Notes: generated by a model from the letters alone, not told the origin. A stretch of 64,000 nt of DNA from Malus domestica (GCF_042453785.1 NC_091677.1:27777501-27841500), one strand, 5' to 3'; counted from the first letter of the stretch, positions 31,360-43,501 are shown. Numbers and translations are program-made.

Positions 31360-32971
31360 CTTTGATTTTTTAAGAAATAATAAGGGTTCAAGAGGTAGCC
31401 CGCCAAATGCAATGGACTATCAAGCCGCTCACAAGCTTTTTCATCAATAATTTGAAGAATTGGTTGATAGTTGGCCTCATTGTTCTTAAATGTCTCTCTT
31501 TAATCTCCATCTTTGCTTTTTGTAGCTCTCCATACAAAAACCCCATTGATGGCTTCTTATCCCCATCCACAATTCAAAGTACCTTGAATAAAGGTTTAAA
31601 CACTTTCAAGCAAAGTAAGACCCCACTCCAAAAATGTGAACTCAATACAGTAGCATATGCCACTTTCCCCTTTGTAGTCTTGACATGTTTGCATTGTTCC
31701 CATTCTTCACTAGCAACCATAACCTTCAAGTCTTTTTTCTTATCCATCAAGCTTTGCAATGTGAGGAAAGAAGTTGCAAATCTAGTGACTCCTGGCCTTA
31801 TTATGTCTCTTTTCTTGGTATGCTTTCTCATCAATGCCAAAGTTTTATGATGTGCATAAATGAAGATAGTGAAAGCCTTTGCCTTGTCAATAACTCCTTT
31901 GAACCTAGGGAGATTACCAATCCCTTGAAGCATGAGATTCAAAGTATGAGTGGCACATGATGTCCAAAACATATTCGGCCTCTTTTTTTTCATCATGTTT
32001 GCCGCCGCCATATTGTTAGAAGCATTATTGGTTACCACTTGAATCACATTTGGAGGCCCAATTTCTTCAACACACTTGTCAACATATTCGAAGATATATT
32101 CCCCGGTGTGTGCTTCACTAGAGCATTCCTTAGAAGAAAGAAATATGGTGTCTTCCTTGCAATTGACACATAAATTCATTATGCTTCTTCTGTTTCGGTC
32201 ACTCCAAGCATCGGTGATGATTGAGCAACCATTCAAAGCCCACTATTCTTCATGTTTCTTGAGTGACTTTTTTACTCTTTCTACCTCTTCTTTCAATAAT
32301 GGCTCCCTTAATTCATATTGGCTTGGAGGTAGGTAACCCGGGCCACATTGACCAACCGCTTCCATCACATGCTTGAAGCTATCATTATCAATAGCATGGA
32401 AAGGAATGTCGGCTTCATACACCCATCGAGCCACATATTGATCCACTTGATGTGTTCTTTCTTTCCAAATTGCATCATGGATGTTTTGTTGTCGAGTCTT
32501 CTTACTTCCCTCAGTTGAAGAATGGGGATTGATGGAGGATGCAAACTTATCCATAGGTCCAAGAGTGCGAGGCCTTTTCCTTGACCCAATCACTTCAATG
32601 TCTTCTTCTTCTTGAATTTGTTGAAGTTGCACCTCTTCCCTCACTTCCACAATGTGCTTATCCCTTTGTTTCTTCTTATTTTTTGCTTCTTCTAATGCGG
32701 CTCGACATTTGGCTTTATCTTCATCCAAAGACTTTGTGCATGCCGCTACATTTCCCCTTCTGTTGGCTATATGTTGTTTTAATCTATGTACTCCACCACT
32801 AATGATTTTGTTACACAACTTATATTTCACCTTATCTGAGTTTGTAGGATTTGCCAAGATCCCATATTCCCATCCCACATCTTCCGAGCTACGCTTCAAC
32901 ACATTTTCAGATTGGGAGGAGGATGACATTGTAGTAGATGTTCCAGAAGATAAAGTACCAGTCATCATCAC
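31360..32971 (-). pseudogene. hAT transposase, N-terminal half
   Basis: Start at 32971. Residues about 30 to 80 hold a BED-type zinc finger (KLCNKIISGGVHRLKQHIA, NVAAC). The first Cys of the finger is Tyr here (KVKYKLC). A nuclear-signal-like GSRKRPR and the DUF659 block follow (AIDNDSFKHVMEAVGQCGPG; GCSIITDAWSDRNRRS; VTNNASNNMAAANMM; FWTSCATHTLNLMLQGIG). A TAG at about 32240 and a TGA at 31574 lie in frame. Near 31440 a one-base shift moves the frame so that ERLDSPLHLAGYLLNPYYF can be read up to the Tat insertion. It is the catalytic part of the transposase and is not functional as it stands. Confidence 0.9.
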
Positions 32972-34117
32972 ACAAGAGAAGAAATAATCCTAAAATTCAT
33001 ATAAAATAAACATTACAAACTTTTAGGTATTAATCTCCCACAAAAAATTATCACAGTATATTAACTTATAAGCCAAGTTAGCCAACTCAGATTGATGATC
33101 AGAACTCAGAAGTATAACTAAATGAAATGGAAAAACAGTTCAAGAACCTACCAATTAACCAAACCAAATTGCTGATGCAGAATTCCACTCAACTGATGCA
33201 TATTGCTGTCATAGCTCTGAGAATAGCTAACTAAACCAATCTAACTCTAAAGGCAACCATCATAAATTGGAAAGCTCATTCGACAAAAAGCTATATTAAA
33301 AAAAGGTTCATGTATATGCCCAATTATACAAACAATTGTGACAGACGATGTTCTTGTTTATAAATATATGCAGATTGGGTCCTCGCATGCATCTATATAT
33401 AATTATTAATTGATACACAATTAGGCTAAGAATCTAAGATAGTAAGATGTGCACCTGGATCTAGCAAACAACCAGCACGAAAATAATACTATCAGAATTT
33501 CTTTCAATTATCAGTAGACAAATAAGTTAACAGATTGTCAGATTCCCCTCAATACAATTGGTTTCAAATCCAAAACTCTGTAATTTTTCTAATACCTTAA
33601 CAAATTCAACATTTACAAATCTGAAATCTGTAGAACAAAAACTCACTTTTTGGGGGCTTCGCAGCCTTCACTGTTGACTGTAGCTGCAAAGTGCAGATTG
33701 CAGAGTGTAGTGCAGCAGATGAGGAAGAAGAAGAAGACACGAAGTCGTGCAGCGGTGCAGCAGGTGAGTGCAGTGCAGATGAGGAAGAACTGAGGAAGAG
33801 ACGAAGTCGTACAGCGGTGTAGGTTGCAATGCAGATGAGGAAGAACGAAGAAGAAACGAAATGGGCGAACGGCGAAGAAGAGTCTCTTCTGTGCAGATTC
33901 TGAAATTAGGTCACGGGATAGAATTAGAATTCAATTTAGAAGTAGAAACTTAGAATAGAAAAAAAAAACGGCCCAGCTCCGCCCAGCTGCCTAGCATCGC
34001 CTAGGCCGCCTAGAGCTCGGCCGATTTTTCAATCCGTTTTGCCAGAAATCACCTCGGTTGGTGCCCGCCCAGCGCCTAAATGCCGCCTAGGGCGTTTTTT
34101 AGAACACTGTCCATAGC

Positions 34118-34669
34118 TACATGCAAAATTAGAAATTGAATTATTTTGCGTCTTTTTTTAATTATTTTTTAGAAGGTGATATTGCAAACAATGTCGAGGA
34201 AGATTCAAATTAGGGTGCAGGGGACGAGACGTTCTTCTCGTTCTGTCCATAAACCAGACTAAGGACAATGAGAAAGAGAGAGGGTGGGAACAGAATAGGG
34301 TAAGAGTGGAGTAAGCCTTGACCTTATAGTACACGTGGTCTGGGTGTCGGATCTTAAAATTTCTCCTCTTCGATGAGTTCCAACATTCCATCTTCTCCAA
34401 CACAAATTTTTTTATCCTAAACCCTTTTCAGCTTCTCACGTAGTTGGAACCTGCTTCTTGATCCATGGAATTGTTCCTTCCAACGTTTCTCCGCCACTTC
34501 ACGACACTGCCGATCATTCTCCCGATTAGAATAAAAAATGAATCTCCTTTTCATCCTTGGTGCAACCTAGCCTTGACTAAGTTGCCTGGACATAGATACC
34601 CATCATCTATTCACTTCTCTATGACTATTTTTCATTTGACATAGCACAATCACGTTGAAGATGTTGAGC
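34118..34669. other. Flank between the hAT and solo LTR copy 2
   Basis: It begins with the right half of the oxidoreductase-like gene's 3' flank that the hAT split. I see no gene. The short frame at 34158-34403 has no recognisable features. The last five bases (34670-34674, ATATT) are the target duplication of the next element. Confidence 0.45.
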
Positions 34670-34674
34670 ATATT

Positions 34675-36122
34675 TGTTTGGACCCAAAATTACACTATCG
34701 GCTCGAGCAATCGAGGCCGTTGAGTAAGCATACCTCTATATAGAAAAGTGAAGATAATTTTATTAATATTAAAAGATAACATTATCTTTTAATAATGATT
34801 TATCTTGACATTTTCTTATGAAAATAATATATCTCCAAGCTAAACAGGCGGCACAATTCAAGTTGATGTGGAAGTGTGGTTTGGATCAGTTTTGATTAAC
34901 AGATATGCACGACATCAGATAAATGAGGTCACTTGGAAACTACTGAGGGGATTGGATTTTGATCAGATTATTATCCATTTAAATATGGTGATAATTAAAA
35001 ATGAATTTAATATTCATAGGGTCAGGTTGCATGCGACAATGGGATAAGGAAATGGTGACTTTGGCTGATGATGATGTGACAAGACCTAGAAAAGCTAGGT
35101 TTTTTATGGTGGTGTTATGATGACATAGGAAAGCCTAGCTAGCCTAGGTTTTTAGTCATGATAAGAAAAGTCAGAATGGGCTTTTATTATTTTGAAAAGT
35201 CAGCCATATGAAGATAGGCTTTAGCTCCTATGTCGTGGATCAATCATTTTACGAGTTTGAGTTTCAGTCGGTTTTTGCAACATTATCTAACCGTGGAGAG
35301 CAAGTACTTCAGTTCTATAAATACAAAGGCGATGTGCAACGTGAAAGGCCCCCTCCAATTCAACACACAACTGCCCTGCACAAATTCTCTCAATAACCTT
35401 GAGATTTTTTCTTTTCTCTTTTCGCCGACACACTTTCAGTTTGGATAAACAGCACTGTGAAGGCAACCGGTGATATCTTCAGTTGGCATAAATAGCACTG
35501 TCGCTGTAGAATCAGCCGATCTCGCAGCATCTTCAGTTGGCATAAACAGCACTGCGTCAAGGACAACTGGTTACCTATCCAAGTCTCGGTCGAGAAGGAT
35601 TTCCGAATCCTTATTGGTCGAGGCCATTTTATCAGCATTCTCAGCGAAGTGAGGTGTTACAGTTTACTGGGCTTGGCACATTGTACGCCGAGTTATCTTA
35701 TGATTGGATACTCACAAGTAGGTTTTAGAGTTCGGCATTCTGACGGCCAAACCACGTTTACTATCAAGATTTATATCTATTTTGAGTATATGTGCCCCTA
35801 TACTTTGGTGTCGATTCGGCATGCTTATACTTTTACGAATATAATCACAGTGACTGAATCCGGCGCCGACGATTTGTGAACTTCGTAAGAATAGTAGTTT
35901 TCAGGTTCGAGAACCTAAGAGGCCGAGACGTGTTCCTTCCTCGGTCGCAATAGCAAGACGCAGAAGTCAGCCACCCACCCAATGCAACATCAACACATTT
36001 TACTCCTCGGCCGAACTTGGCCGACGAGTTGGCACGCCCCGCACAAAACCGAAGGACGTAGTTAGCTCATAGATTACTTGGCCTGCGCGCCACGTAGGCT
36101 TGGTAGTTTTTAGGGTCTAACA
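34675..36122 (+). mobile_element. Solo LTR, family A, copy 2
   Basis: This 1,448-bp block begins TGTTTGGACCC and ends GGGTCTAACA, with the perfect 5-bp duplication ATATT (34670-34674 and 36123-36127). It aligns with 530-2076 in the same orientation and shares the TATA box (35316-35323), the GGTTTTAGAGTTCGGCATTC area, the CTCCTCGGCCGA block and the GTAGGCTTGGTAGTTTTTAG end. No internal domains remain. The canonical TG..CA ends are kept, unlike in copy 1. Confidence 0.88.
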
Positions 36123-36127
36123 ATATT

Positions 36128-36550
36128 TTAATTGTTAGGAGAAAGTTTCCTAAGCCCCTATTAGTAATTAATATTCCCACGTTAAAACCCACCGAGGGAA
36201 AAAATTTTGAAAGTCGAATACAAAATAAAAAGAGCAGAACAATAAAAAATAACATTTGAGGAATGTCAATAATAATAACTCCAAAAAATCAAAATCTCAC
36301 AAATATTATTGGTAAAAAAATCTAGCAAAATACAAGAAAACAACTATATTCTAGGCCCCAATTAAAAGAATTACCACGCGTATTTAGGCAAAATCTAGTA
36401 ATCTCAAGAGTAGAGTAAAATACAAAGATCTCCAAATCAACTTTTTGAATGAAGTGTCAATATAATTAACGAATTTTTAGTAAGTTAGTATAGAATAAGA
36501 ATATTCTACTAATTTCATTTACTTCTCTTTCTTCAAGCTTACTCCTCTAT
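36128..36550. other. AT-rich promoter-proximal sequence
   Basis: No gene. It is A/T-rich sequence upstream of the small gene at 36624. Apart from the TATA box described next I see nothing I can support. Confidence 0.4.
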
Positions 36551-36554
36551 TGTG

Positions 36555-36563
36555 TTATAAATA
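36555..36563 (+). promoter_or_regulatory. TATA box of the gene at 36624
   Basis: TTATAAATA, in a GTTATAAATAGG context, lies 61 bases before the start codon. A start of transcription around 36590 would leave a short AC-rich 5' UTR, the usual plant arrangement. Confidence 0.65.
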
Positions 36564-36623
36564 GGACTCCAAAAGCCACAAAACACAACCTCTCTCAAAC
36601 CTAAACGCACCCGATATCGCATA

Positions 36624-37136
36624 ATGGCCTACCGCAACCAGCCTGAAACTGCCTTTAGTGGCTACCTCGAGGTTTACGAGCCTGAAACTGCTCGTGCTGG
36701 CTACGCCATGGTGACGCCCTCGACCAACAGCGCACCGAAGAACGTGTTTCCTAATGGCTACACTGTGGCGGCGCCTTTGACCGACAGCACACAGATGAAC
36801 GCCCATGGTGGCTGTGCCGGGAGGCGCACCTCGACCAACAACAGACAGATGAGCGTGTCCAATGAAGTTCAGACCCGAGTGAGATCCTCGTACAACAACC
36901 GATACGATGGATCTTCGAGCAGTTATACGGAGATGTTGAAGGAACAAGACTACGTGGACAGGCGGACGGGGCAGATGGGTCACAAGCAAGAGGCCAAGAA
37001 AACCTACACCTACAAGGATGTTGACAAGGACCTAGGGTTTACTACGGAAGTTAAGATCGAACAGAAGGTCACCAAAACTGTTTACCCTAACAAGAGTTCA
37101 AGCAAGTCCAACAACAACCGCATCAACTATTATTAG
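36624..37136 (+). CDS. Uncharacterised small intronless gene, 170 residues
   Basis: One exon from ATG 36624 to TAG 37136. I do not recognise a named domain. The N-terminal half contains imperfect repeats of about 30 residues, each with a Gly-Tyr or Gly-Cys centre (PNGYTVAAPLTDSTQMNAHG compared with AGYAMVTPSTNSAPKNV). The C-terminal half is charged and Lys/Tyr-rich (KQEAKKTYTYKDVDKDLG, then VKIEQKVTKTVYP), and the tail is Ser/Asn-rich. No signal peptide or membrane segment. A good TATA box, a GC-richer coding region than its AT-rich flanks and an uninterrupted frame argue for a real expressed gene. Location and role are unknown. Confidence 0.7.
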   Translation: MAYRNQPETAFSGYLEVYEPETARAGYAMVTPSTNSAPKNVFPNGYTVAAPLTDSTQMNAHGGCAGRRTSTNNRQMSVSNEVQTRVRSSYNNRYDGSSSSYTEMLKEQDYVDRRTGQMGHKQEAKKTYTYKDVDKDLGFTTEVKIEQKVTKTVYPNKSSSKSNNNRINYY

Positions 37137-37742
37137 ATTTTTTTTGTTTTGGTTGAGAGTGGGATTTGAACCCAAAACTATTACTAGTTCTTTTAATTTA
37201 TGTGTTTATTTTGGATTTCCTTAGGGTTTTTTTTATTTATATTTGTGGTCGTTGATTTGTTATAAATCTATTTCATTATTTTCATCTGAGTAATGAATTT
37301 TGTTATCTGTTTATATTTTTAGGGTTTAGGGCACTAAACCCTATGGTATTTGGTTTGTTATGCTACATAGTTTATAATATGGTTTTTTCCATTAAGTATA
37401 ATTATATGCATGTGACAGGAAAAATTAGGATTGAGTGAGGTGGGAGAAATTGTGGAAGAATTTTGTTTTATTTTGATATTCTTTAATAGTGTAAAAATTA
37501 TTAAGTACAACGAGAGATATGATGAATTTATTTGTGTCTCGATAAAATCTTCTTGAAAATTTCGATCAGATAAAAAAGAAAGGAGCGTTTCATATGTAAT
37601 TATTAATTTATTGAAAGTTATAACGAAATTTCCAAAAATAAGTTGACAAGCCATTTCTATTAAACTTCTCGCTTCTAAAGGTTGGGTCAAAGACCACAGA
37701 TGCATGTAGCTAATCATCTCAATGCCTACGATCCCTTGTGAA
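37137..37742. other. 3' flank of the small gene
   Basis: AT-rich, with probable 3' UTR to about 37330. The antisense open frame at 37358-37717 has no recognisable features. Nothing else is visible. Confidence 0.4.
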
Positions 37743-37745
37743 TAA

Positions 37746-38118
37746 GGGGTGGTTTGGGAGTGAGGTGTTTAAAAAAAAAGCACCTATGAAAAAAAGTTGT
37801 GAGAGTTTTAGGTGTTTGGTAAACTAAAAAAAATGGCTTATTTTAGGAGCTGCTGTGAGAATAAGCTGAAATCAAAGGAAAAAGCTGAAGCTGCTATTTG
37901 CAGCTTTGGAAAACTGGCTTTTTTTCAAAGCACACGGAGCTACAGTGCTCCTTTAAGGAAAAGACCCACTATCAAACTGCTTTTTTTTTTCCAAAAGCAC
38001 TTTTACAAAAAAATTTACCAAACACTGCTGATTTATTTCACAGCCGCTTATTCTCACAGCACAGCCGCTTATTCTCACAACAACTTTTTTTCAAAGCACA
38101 GCAATACCAAACCAGCCC
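37746..38118. mobile_element. Tourist-like (PIF/Harbinger) MITE
   Basis: A 373-bp insert between two TAA triplets (37743-37745 and 38119-38121). The ends are GGGGTGGTTTGGGAGT and, inverted, GGGCTGGTTTGGTATT. The inside carries mirrored words such as AAAAGCAC, AGCTGCTGTGAGAATAAG and CAGCCGCTTATTCTCACA (twice), so long foldback is possible. It has no coding capacity. The 3-bp TAA duplication and GGG(G/C)..TTTGG ends fit the Tourist group. Confidence 0.8.
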
Positions 38119-38392
38119 TAAAGGCAATGGCTACAGTGAACCACAAATGAGTGGACTATGGCCACAAAGCATGATGCTATTGGTGTAAACCGCAGCTAAG
38201 TATAGACTAGCAAAATAAATGGTATGTGTTTATTTATTTTCCAACAAACATATGCAGCTATATCAACACTTGTACCAGGTCCCAACCGCACAGATGGACA
38301 GTAACTGTGGCTTCTACCATGGAAACCAATGGCTAGTGACCCTAATTTTTAGTAGTGTCTTGAAAGAAAATGCTAACTGTTTTGTATCTTTG

Positions 38393-38663
38393 TGTTGTAA
38401 ATAATTGTATGTCCACATGTGAATAGTAATGAATAAGGCATAATTTGTTATGTTATGTCACGGGAAGTTGTTTTCATTTATTGTAAACCTTCTATAAATA
38501 GATCACCACATAAGTGATCAAGACACTACGAGAGAAAAACAACTGATAATAATAATATTCCTCACTTCCTCTGCAATCATTTTGTGTTGGTATAATATTT
38601 TGCAATTGTTTTGCTCCTGTCCCTAGCAAAGGTTATCTCTCTAACTTTTGCCTATTTATAACA
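38393..38663 (+). repeat. 5' LTR of the copia element
   Basis: It starts TGTTGTAAATA and ends TTTATAACA. It has a TATAAATA box at 38493-38500 that the 3' LTR has lost through a small deletion. Confidence 0.92.
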
Positions 38664-39321
38664 CGTTATCAGCACGGCTCTAACCATTTCTCATTTCCCT
38701 TCGCCGAAAGAAAAAAAAAAGTTTCCTCTAAGGATTTTACTATTCTTCTTCTTCCTCTGCCTCAACTGCTGGATATACCCTAGCAAAGAACTGTTTGCAC
38801 CATGCCTGCTTTTAATTCTTAACATAACAGTTACTTATATCTTTGATTTCTTGTTTGGTGTAGCTCTTGACTACTAACCCAGTGTTTATTTATGCAATCC
38901 AAGATGGTGCGGTATCATCGCCTATCTTGAACTGCAAATCTAATTTCACTGCAAATTTTAGGTGAAGTGGTATAATTGCCCACCTTACCTTGCTTATTTA
39001 AATTTGCCTGCTATTTAATTTTATTGCAATTTTTGGTGGTGTGGAATAATCACCCACCCTACTCTACATATTTAATTTTTCTGCTGCTTGAGTGGTGCGG
39101 AATAATCGGCCATCCTATATTATTTAAATGAGAATGGTGCGGTACAATCACCTTCCTCATTTATCATGTAAATCTCGAGCCTGAAGTTTCGAGTGCTTAT
39201 CATTTTAGCCTAAAGATCAAAATGAAAAATTTGTAAGGACCAGAAGTTCTAACAATATATTCATTCAGAATACATATTATTGCAAGTACTTACACACCTC
39301 ATTTTTCTTTCAAAAAAAAAA

Positions 39322-40377
39322 ATGACGAACTTGGCAAAACTTGATTTTGTTGCCCTAGATATTACTAGAAAAAACTACCTTACTTGGGTAATGGATGCCA
39401 AGATCCATCTAGAGGCAAGAAATCTTAGGGAAACCATTAAGAAGGATAACAGTGCATCCTCTCAAGATCGGGAGAAGGCCATGACCTTTATCCGTCGCCA
39501 CCTGGATGAGAAACTGAAGACCGAGTACCTCACAGTTGAAGATCCATTAACCTTCTGGAAGGCACTGAAAAATAGATATAATCACCAGAAAACGGTGATT
39601 CTTCCAAGAGCTCGTTATGAGTGGGCTCACCTAAGAATCTAGGATTTCAAGATGGTGGCTGAATACAATTCTGCAATGTTCAGAATTAGTTCCCAGTTGA
39701 AGCTCTGTGGAGAAACAATAACTGAGGGCGATATGCTGGAAAAGACTTTCAGCACCTTTCATGCCTCATACGTGCTCCTACAACAGCAGTATAGAGAAAT
39801 AGGCTTTACCAAGTACAACCAGCTGATATCTGTACTTATTGTAGTCGAGCAAAACAATAAGCTTCTGATGAAGAATCATCAATCCCGACCTACTGGATCA
39901 TCACCATTCCCAGAAATGAATGTTGCTTCCTTTGAAGGAAATACCACATCCTCTCGTGGAAATAATTACAAACGAGGAAATGGCCACAAGCGAGGCCGGT
40001 GGAATGGGAAAGACAAGAACCATGGTGTTCAGTTTCACAACCAGGTTCCAAGGTATAATCCAGGCCCGAGCTTTAAGAATGCAAATCGCCAGAAAGACAA
40101 AGCTCATATGAACACTCCTAGAAATCCTGAAAGAGTTTGCCATAGGTGTGGTGGCAATGGGCACCGGGCGCGTACCCGTCGTACCCCAAAACATCTAGTC
40201 GATCTGTATCAAGCCTCCCTTAAGGAGAAGGGTGTCGAGACCAATTTCCTCGACCAAGCTCAACCAATGGAAATATTTGATCCAGTGTCCAATTTATCAA
40301 GACAGTTGAACACAACCCATCTAGATGTTTCAAACTTTATTATTGAAAGAGGGAAAGAAGTTTATGGGTCTGATTGA
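39322..40377 (+). pseudogene. Copia gag
   Basis: Start ATG at 39322 (MTNLAKLDFVALDITRKNYL), followed by a UBN2-type gag domain (LTWVMDAKIHLEARNL; FWKALKNRYNHQKTVILPRA). A TAG at about 39640 lies in frame with the continuation to 40377. The zinc knuckle reads CHRCGGNGHRARTRR, where the fourth ligand, normally Cys, is Arg. After that LVDLYQASLKEKGVETNF is conserved. The protein is RNA-binding and particle-forming, and is inactive here. Confidence 0.85.
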
Positions 40378-40529
40378 ATCATTTATGTTTAATGTACTCT
40401 TGTTATTTATACTTGTGGTTTAATGCTCGCATTTTCAATTCAATCAAAGTAATATTCCAGTATGAATAAACTGCTTTTTAACTGTAATTTCTTTACTCAG
40501 AGAACATGGATAAAAATTATGGTTATTCT

Positions 40530-41225
40530 TAAAACAAGAGCAATGACGGAGACTTTTATCTTGTTGACAGCGCAACCACGCATTCAATACTTCGAGATCG
40601 AAAGTATTTCTCTAACTTGGTATTTGCAAAAGTAAAGGTAACAACAATATCAAGACAATCAGATGTAATTGAAGGTTTAGAAAAAGCCTAGATTATGTTA
40701 CCAATTGAAACAATATTGTCTATACAAAATGCGTTGTACGCCACTCGGTCTACTCGAAATTTGTTGAGCTTTAAAGACATACGTCTAAATGGATACCACA
40801 TTGAAACAAAAAGTGCAGAAAATGTAGAATATTTATGCATTACCTCCAATGATACCCAGAAGCGTATATTGGAGAAGTTGCGTAGTTTATCGAGTGGATT
40901 GTATTATACATACATAAAAACAATTGACGCATATACTGTCATAAACCAGAAGTTCATTGATTCAAAAGTTTACATGTTTTGGCATGATCGTCTGGGTCAT
41001 CCAGGATCTACCATGATGCATAGAATCATTACCAACTCTAATGGACATCCATTATTAAGCAGACACATTGATGTCTCAAATGATAACCCTTGCAAGGCTT
41101 GTTCCCAAGGGAAGTTAGTAATTAGACCATCACAACTAAAGGTTGATGCTGAATCCCCATCATTTTTGCAAAGAATTCAAGGGGATATTTGTAGACTTAC
41201 TCAACCACCTTGTGGACCATTTTGA
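40530..41225 (+). pseudogene. Copia protease remnant and GAG-pre-integrase domain
   Basis: The protease part (about 40550-40690) is readable only in pieces: DSATTHSI-like sequence around 40568 is out of frame with its surroundings. From 40695 the pre-integrase zinc domain is open: HDRLGHPGSTMMHRIITNS with the histidines, and CKACSQGKLV with the cysteines. The TGA at about 41223 interrupts the join to integrase. Confidence 0.78.
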
Positions 41226-42184
41226 TATTTTATGGTTTTGGTTGATGCATCTACCCGATGGTCACATGTTTGCCTATTGTCTACTCGAAATGTAGTTTTT
41301 GCAAGGCTTCTTGCTCAAATAATTAAGTTGCGAGCACAATTCCCAAATCACCCCATTAAGTCAATCCGACTTGATAACGCTGGTGAATTTAGATCTCAAA
41401 CCTTTGATGATTACTACATGTCACTGGGCATTGATGTTGAACATAATGTTCCTCATGTCCATACTCAAAATGGTTTAGCAGAGGCATTTATCAAGCAGCT
41501 TCAATTAATAGCTCCCACTCTGCTCATAAAAACAAAATTGTCAGTCTCTGCATGGAGACATGCCATCTTACATGCTGCATTATTGGTTCGACTAAGACTC
41601 ATAGCCAACTACCAATACTCATCAATACAACTCGTGTTTGGGCATTAGCCAAACATTTCACACTTTGAGTTTTTGGTTGTGCGATTTATGTGCCTAGTGC
41701 ACTGCCACAACGCACTAAAATGGGACCTCAGAGCAAATTGGGAATTTATGTGGGTTTTGATTCACCATCTATCATTAGATATTTGGAACCCTTGACAGGT
41801 GATATATTTACAGCTTGTTTTGCGGATTGTCATTTTGATGAGACAATCTTCCCGTCGTTAAGGGGAGAAAATACCGGTCTAGAAGAACGGCAAGAGCTAA
41901 CATGGATTGTTCCCACCTTATCTCATTTTGATCCACGAAGCACTCAATGTGAAAATGAAGTGAAAATGATCGTTTATCTTCAAGGTATTGCTAATCAAAT
42001 GCCAGATGCATTTAATGATGCTTCGAAAGTTACAAAGTCACATATACCAGCTGCAAATGCACCTGCAAGAATTGATGTCCCTATTGGACAAAATAAAATG
42101 ACAGCGAATGATTCATCTAGTACACGCCTGAAGCGTGGTAGACCCCAGGTTCAAAAGATTCAGCCCCTCGAAAGAGAAAGATGA
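41226..42184 (+). pseudogene. Copia integrase
   Basis: The core has MVLVDASTRWSHVCLLSTR (first Asp), SIRLDNAGEFRSQTFDDY (second Asp) and VHTQNGLAEAFIKQLQL (Glu), so the DDE triad is complete. A TAG at about 41646 divides the core from the C-terminal part (SKLGIYVGFDSPSIIRYLEP and ITGDIF-like motif, linker to 42184). Confidence 0.87.
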
Positions 42185-42189
42185 AGGCA

Positions 42190-43480
42190 CAATTGAACCC
42201 AAATGAAATCATTCAGGAAAAGAAAATGAATGATAAATTCACAATTCATGATTCTGTACTTCCAGAAAAAGAAAATGTCCTTGATGAGACACATGTTCCT
42301 GAAGAGACAGAAGTACATGAAAGCAAAGAAATATCCATAAATTATACATGTACTAATGAATTGTGGCATCGAAATGAAATAATCATCGACAACATGTTTG
42401 CATTTGCAATAGCCACTGAAATTATATTAAGCGATGACATTGAGCCTCGCTCTGTTGATGAATGCAAACAGAGACATGATTGGCCTAAGTAGAAAGATGC
42501 AATCCAAGCAGAATTAAATTCCTTGGAAAGGCGAAGTGTTTTTGGATCAGTAGTCCAAACCCCGCCTGGTGTGAACCCCGTAGGTTACAAATGGATATTC
42601 ATAAGGAAACGCAACGAGAAAAACAAGATTGCAAGATATAAAGCACGACTCATTGCACAAGGTTTTTCACAAAGACTTGGAATTGATTATGAAGAGACAT
42701 ACTCTCCTGTAATGGACACAATTACATTCCGTTACTTAATAAGTTTGGTGGTTTCAGAAAAACTTGACATACGACTTATGGATGTCATCACCACGTATCT
42801 GTATGGAGAATTAGATACTGACATATATATGAAAATCCCAGAATGACTTAAATTGCCTGAAGCAACTAACAGACCACGAGGTAAGGTGGTCACTATTTGG
42901 GCTGAAATAATCTGGATGAATGTGGTATAATCGTCTGAGTGAGTATTTGATCAAAGAATGATATATCAACAATGTCATATGCCCTTGTGTGTTCATTAAG
43001 AAATCAAATACCGGATTTGCTATAGTGGTAGTATATGTCGATGATATGAACCTAGTTGGAACTCCTGAAAAGCTCAATAAAACTGCTGAATATCTAAAAA
43101 GCGAATTTGAAATGAAAGACCTTGGGAAAACAAAATATTGTCTCGGCCTACAGATCAAGCATTGTGCTAAGGGAATTTTGGTCCATCAATCAGCTTACAT
43201 TGAAAAAATACTGAAGCGATTTGGCATGGATAATAAGGCTTATCCACTTAGCACCCCAATGGTTGTTCGTTCTTTGGACATTAAGAAAGATCCATTCCGT
43301 CCAAAAGAAGATGATGAATTGGTCTTTGGTCCAGAAGTACCATATTTGAGCGCAATAAGTGCTTTATTGTATTTAGCACAATGTACTAGACCAGATATAG
43401 CTTTTTCAGTTAATTTGTTAGCCAGGTATAGCTCTGCTCCAACAATTCGTCATTGGAAGGGAGTCAAAGATGTTCTATGA
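42190..43480 (+). pseudogene. Copia reverse transcriptase
   Basis: The N-terminal part (42523-42846) has GYKWIFIRKRNEKNKIARYK, ARLIAQGFSQRLGIDYEETY and DVITTYLYGELD. The segment at 42847-42988 is out of frame and partly lost. The C-terminal part (42989-43480) has the catalytic VVVYVDDMNLVG and FEMKDLGKTKYCLGLQI. A TAG at about 42490 and a TGA at 42844 are in frame. Confidence 0.88.
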
Positions 43481-43501
43481 TACCTTCGTGGGACAACAGA
43501 C

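Larger units (their letters stand above)
15648..34109 (-). mobile_element. hAT DNA transposon, split by a Tat retrotransposon
   Basis: Terminal inverted repeats CAAGGTTCTAAAAAACGC (left) and CAGTGTTCTAAAAAACGC (inverted right) are flanked by the perfect 8-bp duplication TCCATAGC (15640-15647 and 34110-34117). Without the nested retrotransposon and its 5-bp duplication the element is about 4.07 kb. It carries a BED-DUF659-hATC transposase on the minus strand. It sits 24 bases after the stop codon of the oxidoreductase-like gene, so in that gene's 3' UTR or flank. Stops and one frameshift make the transposase non-functional, but the ends look complete, so mobilisation in trans is conceivable. 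Confidence 0.95.
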
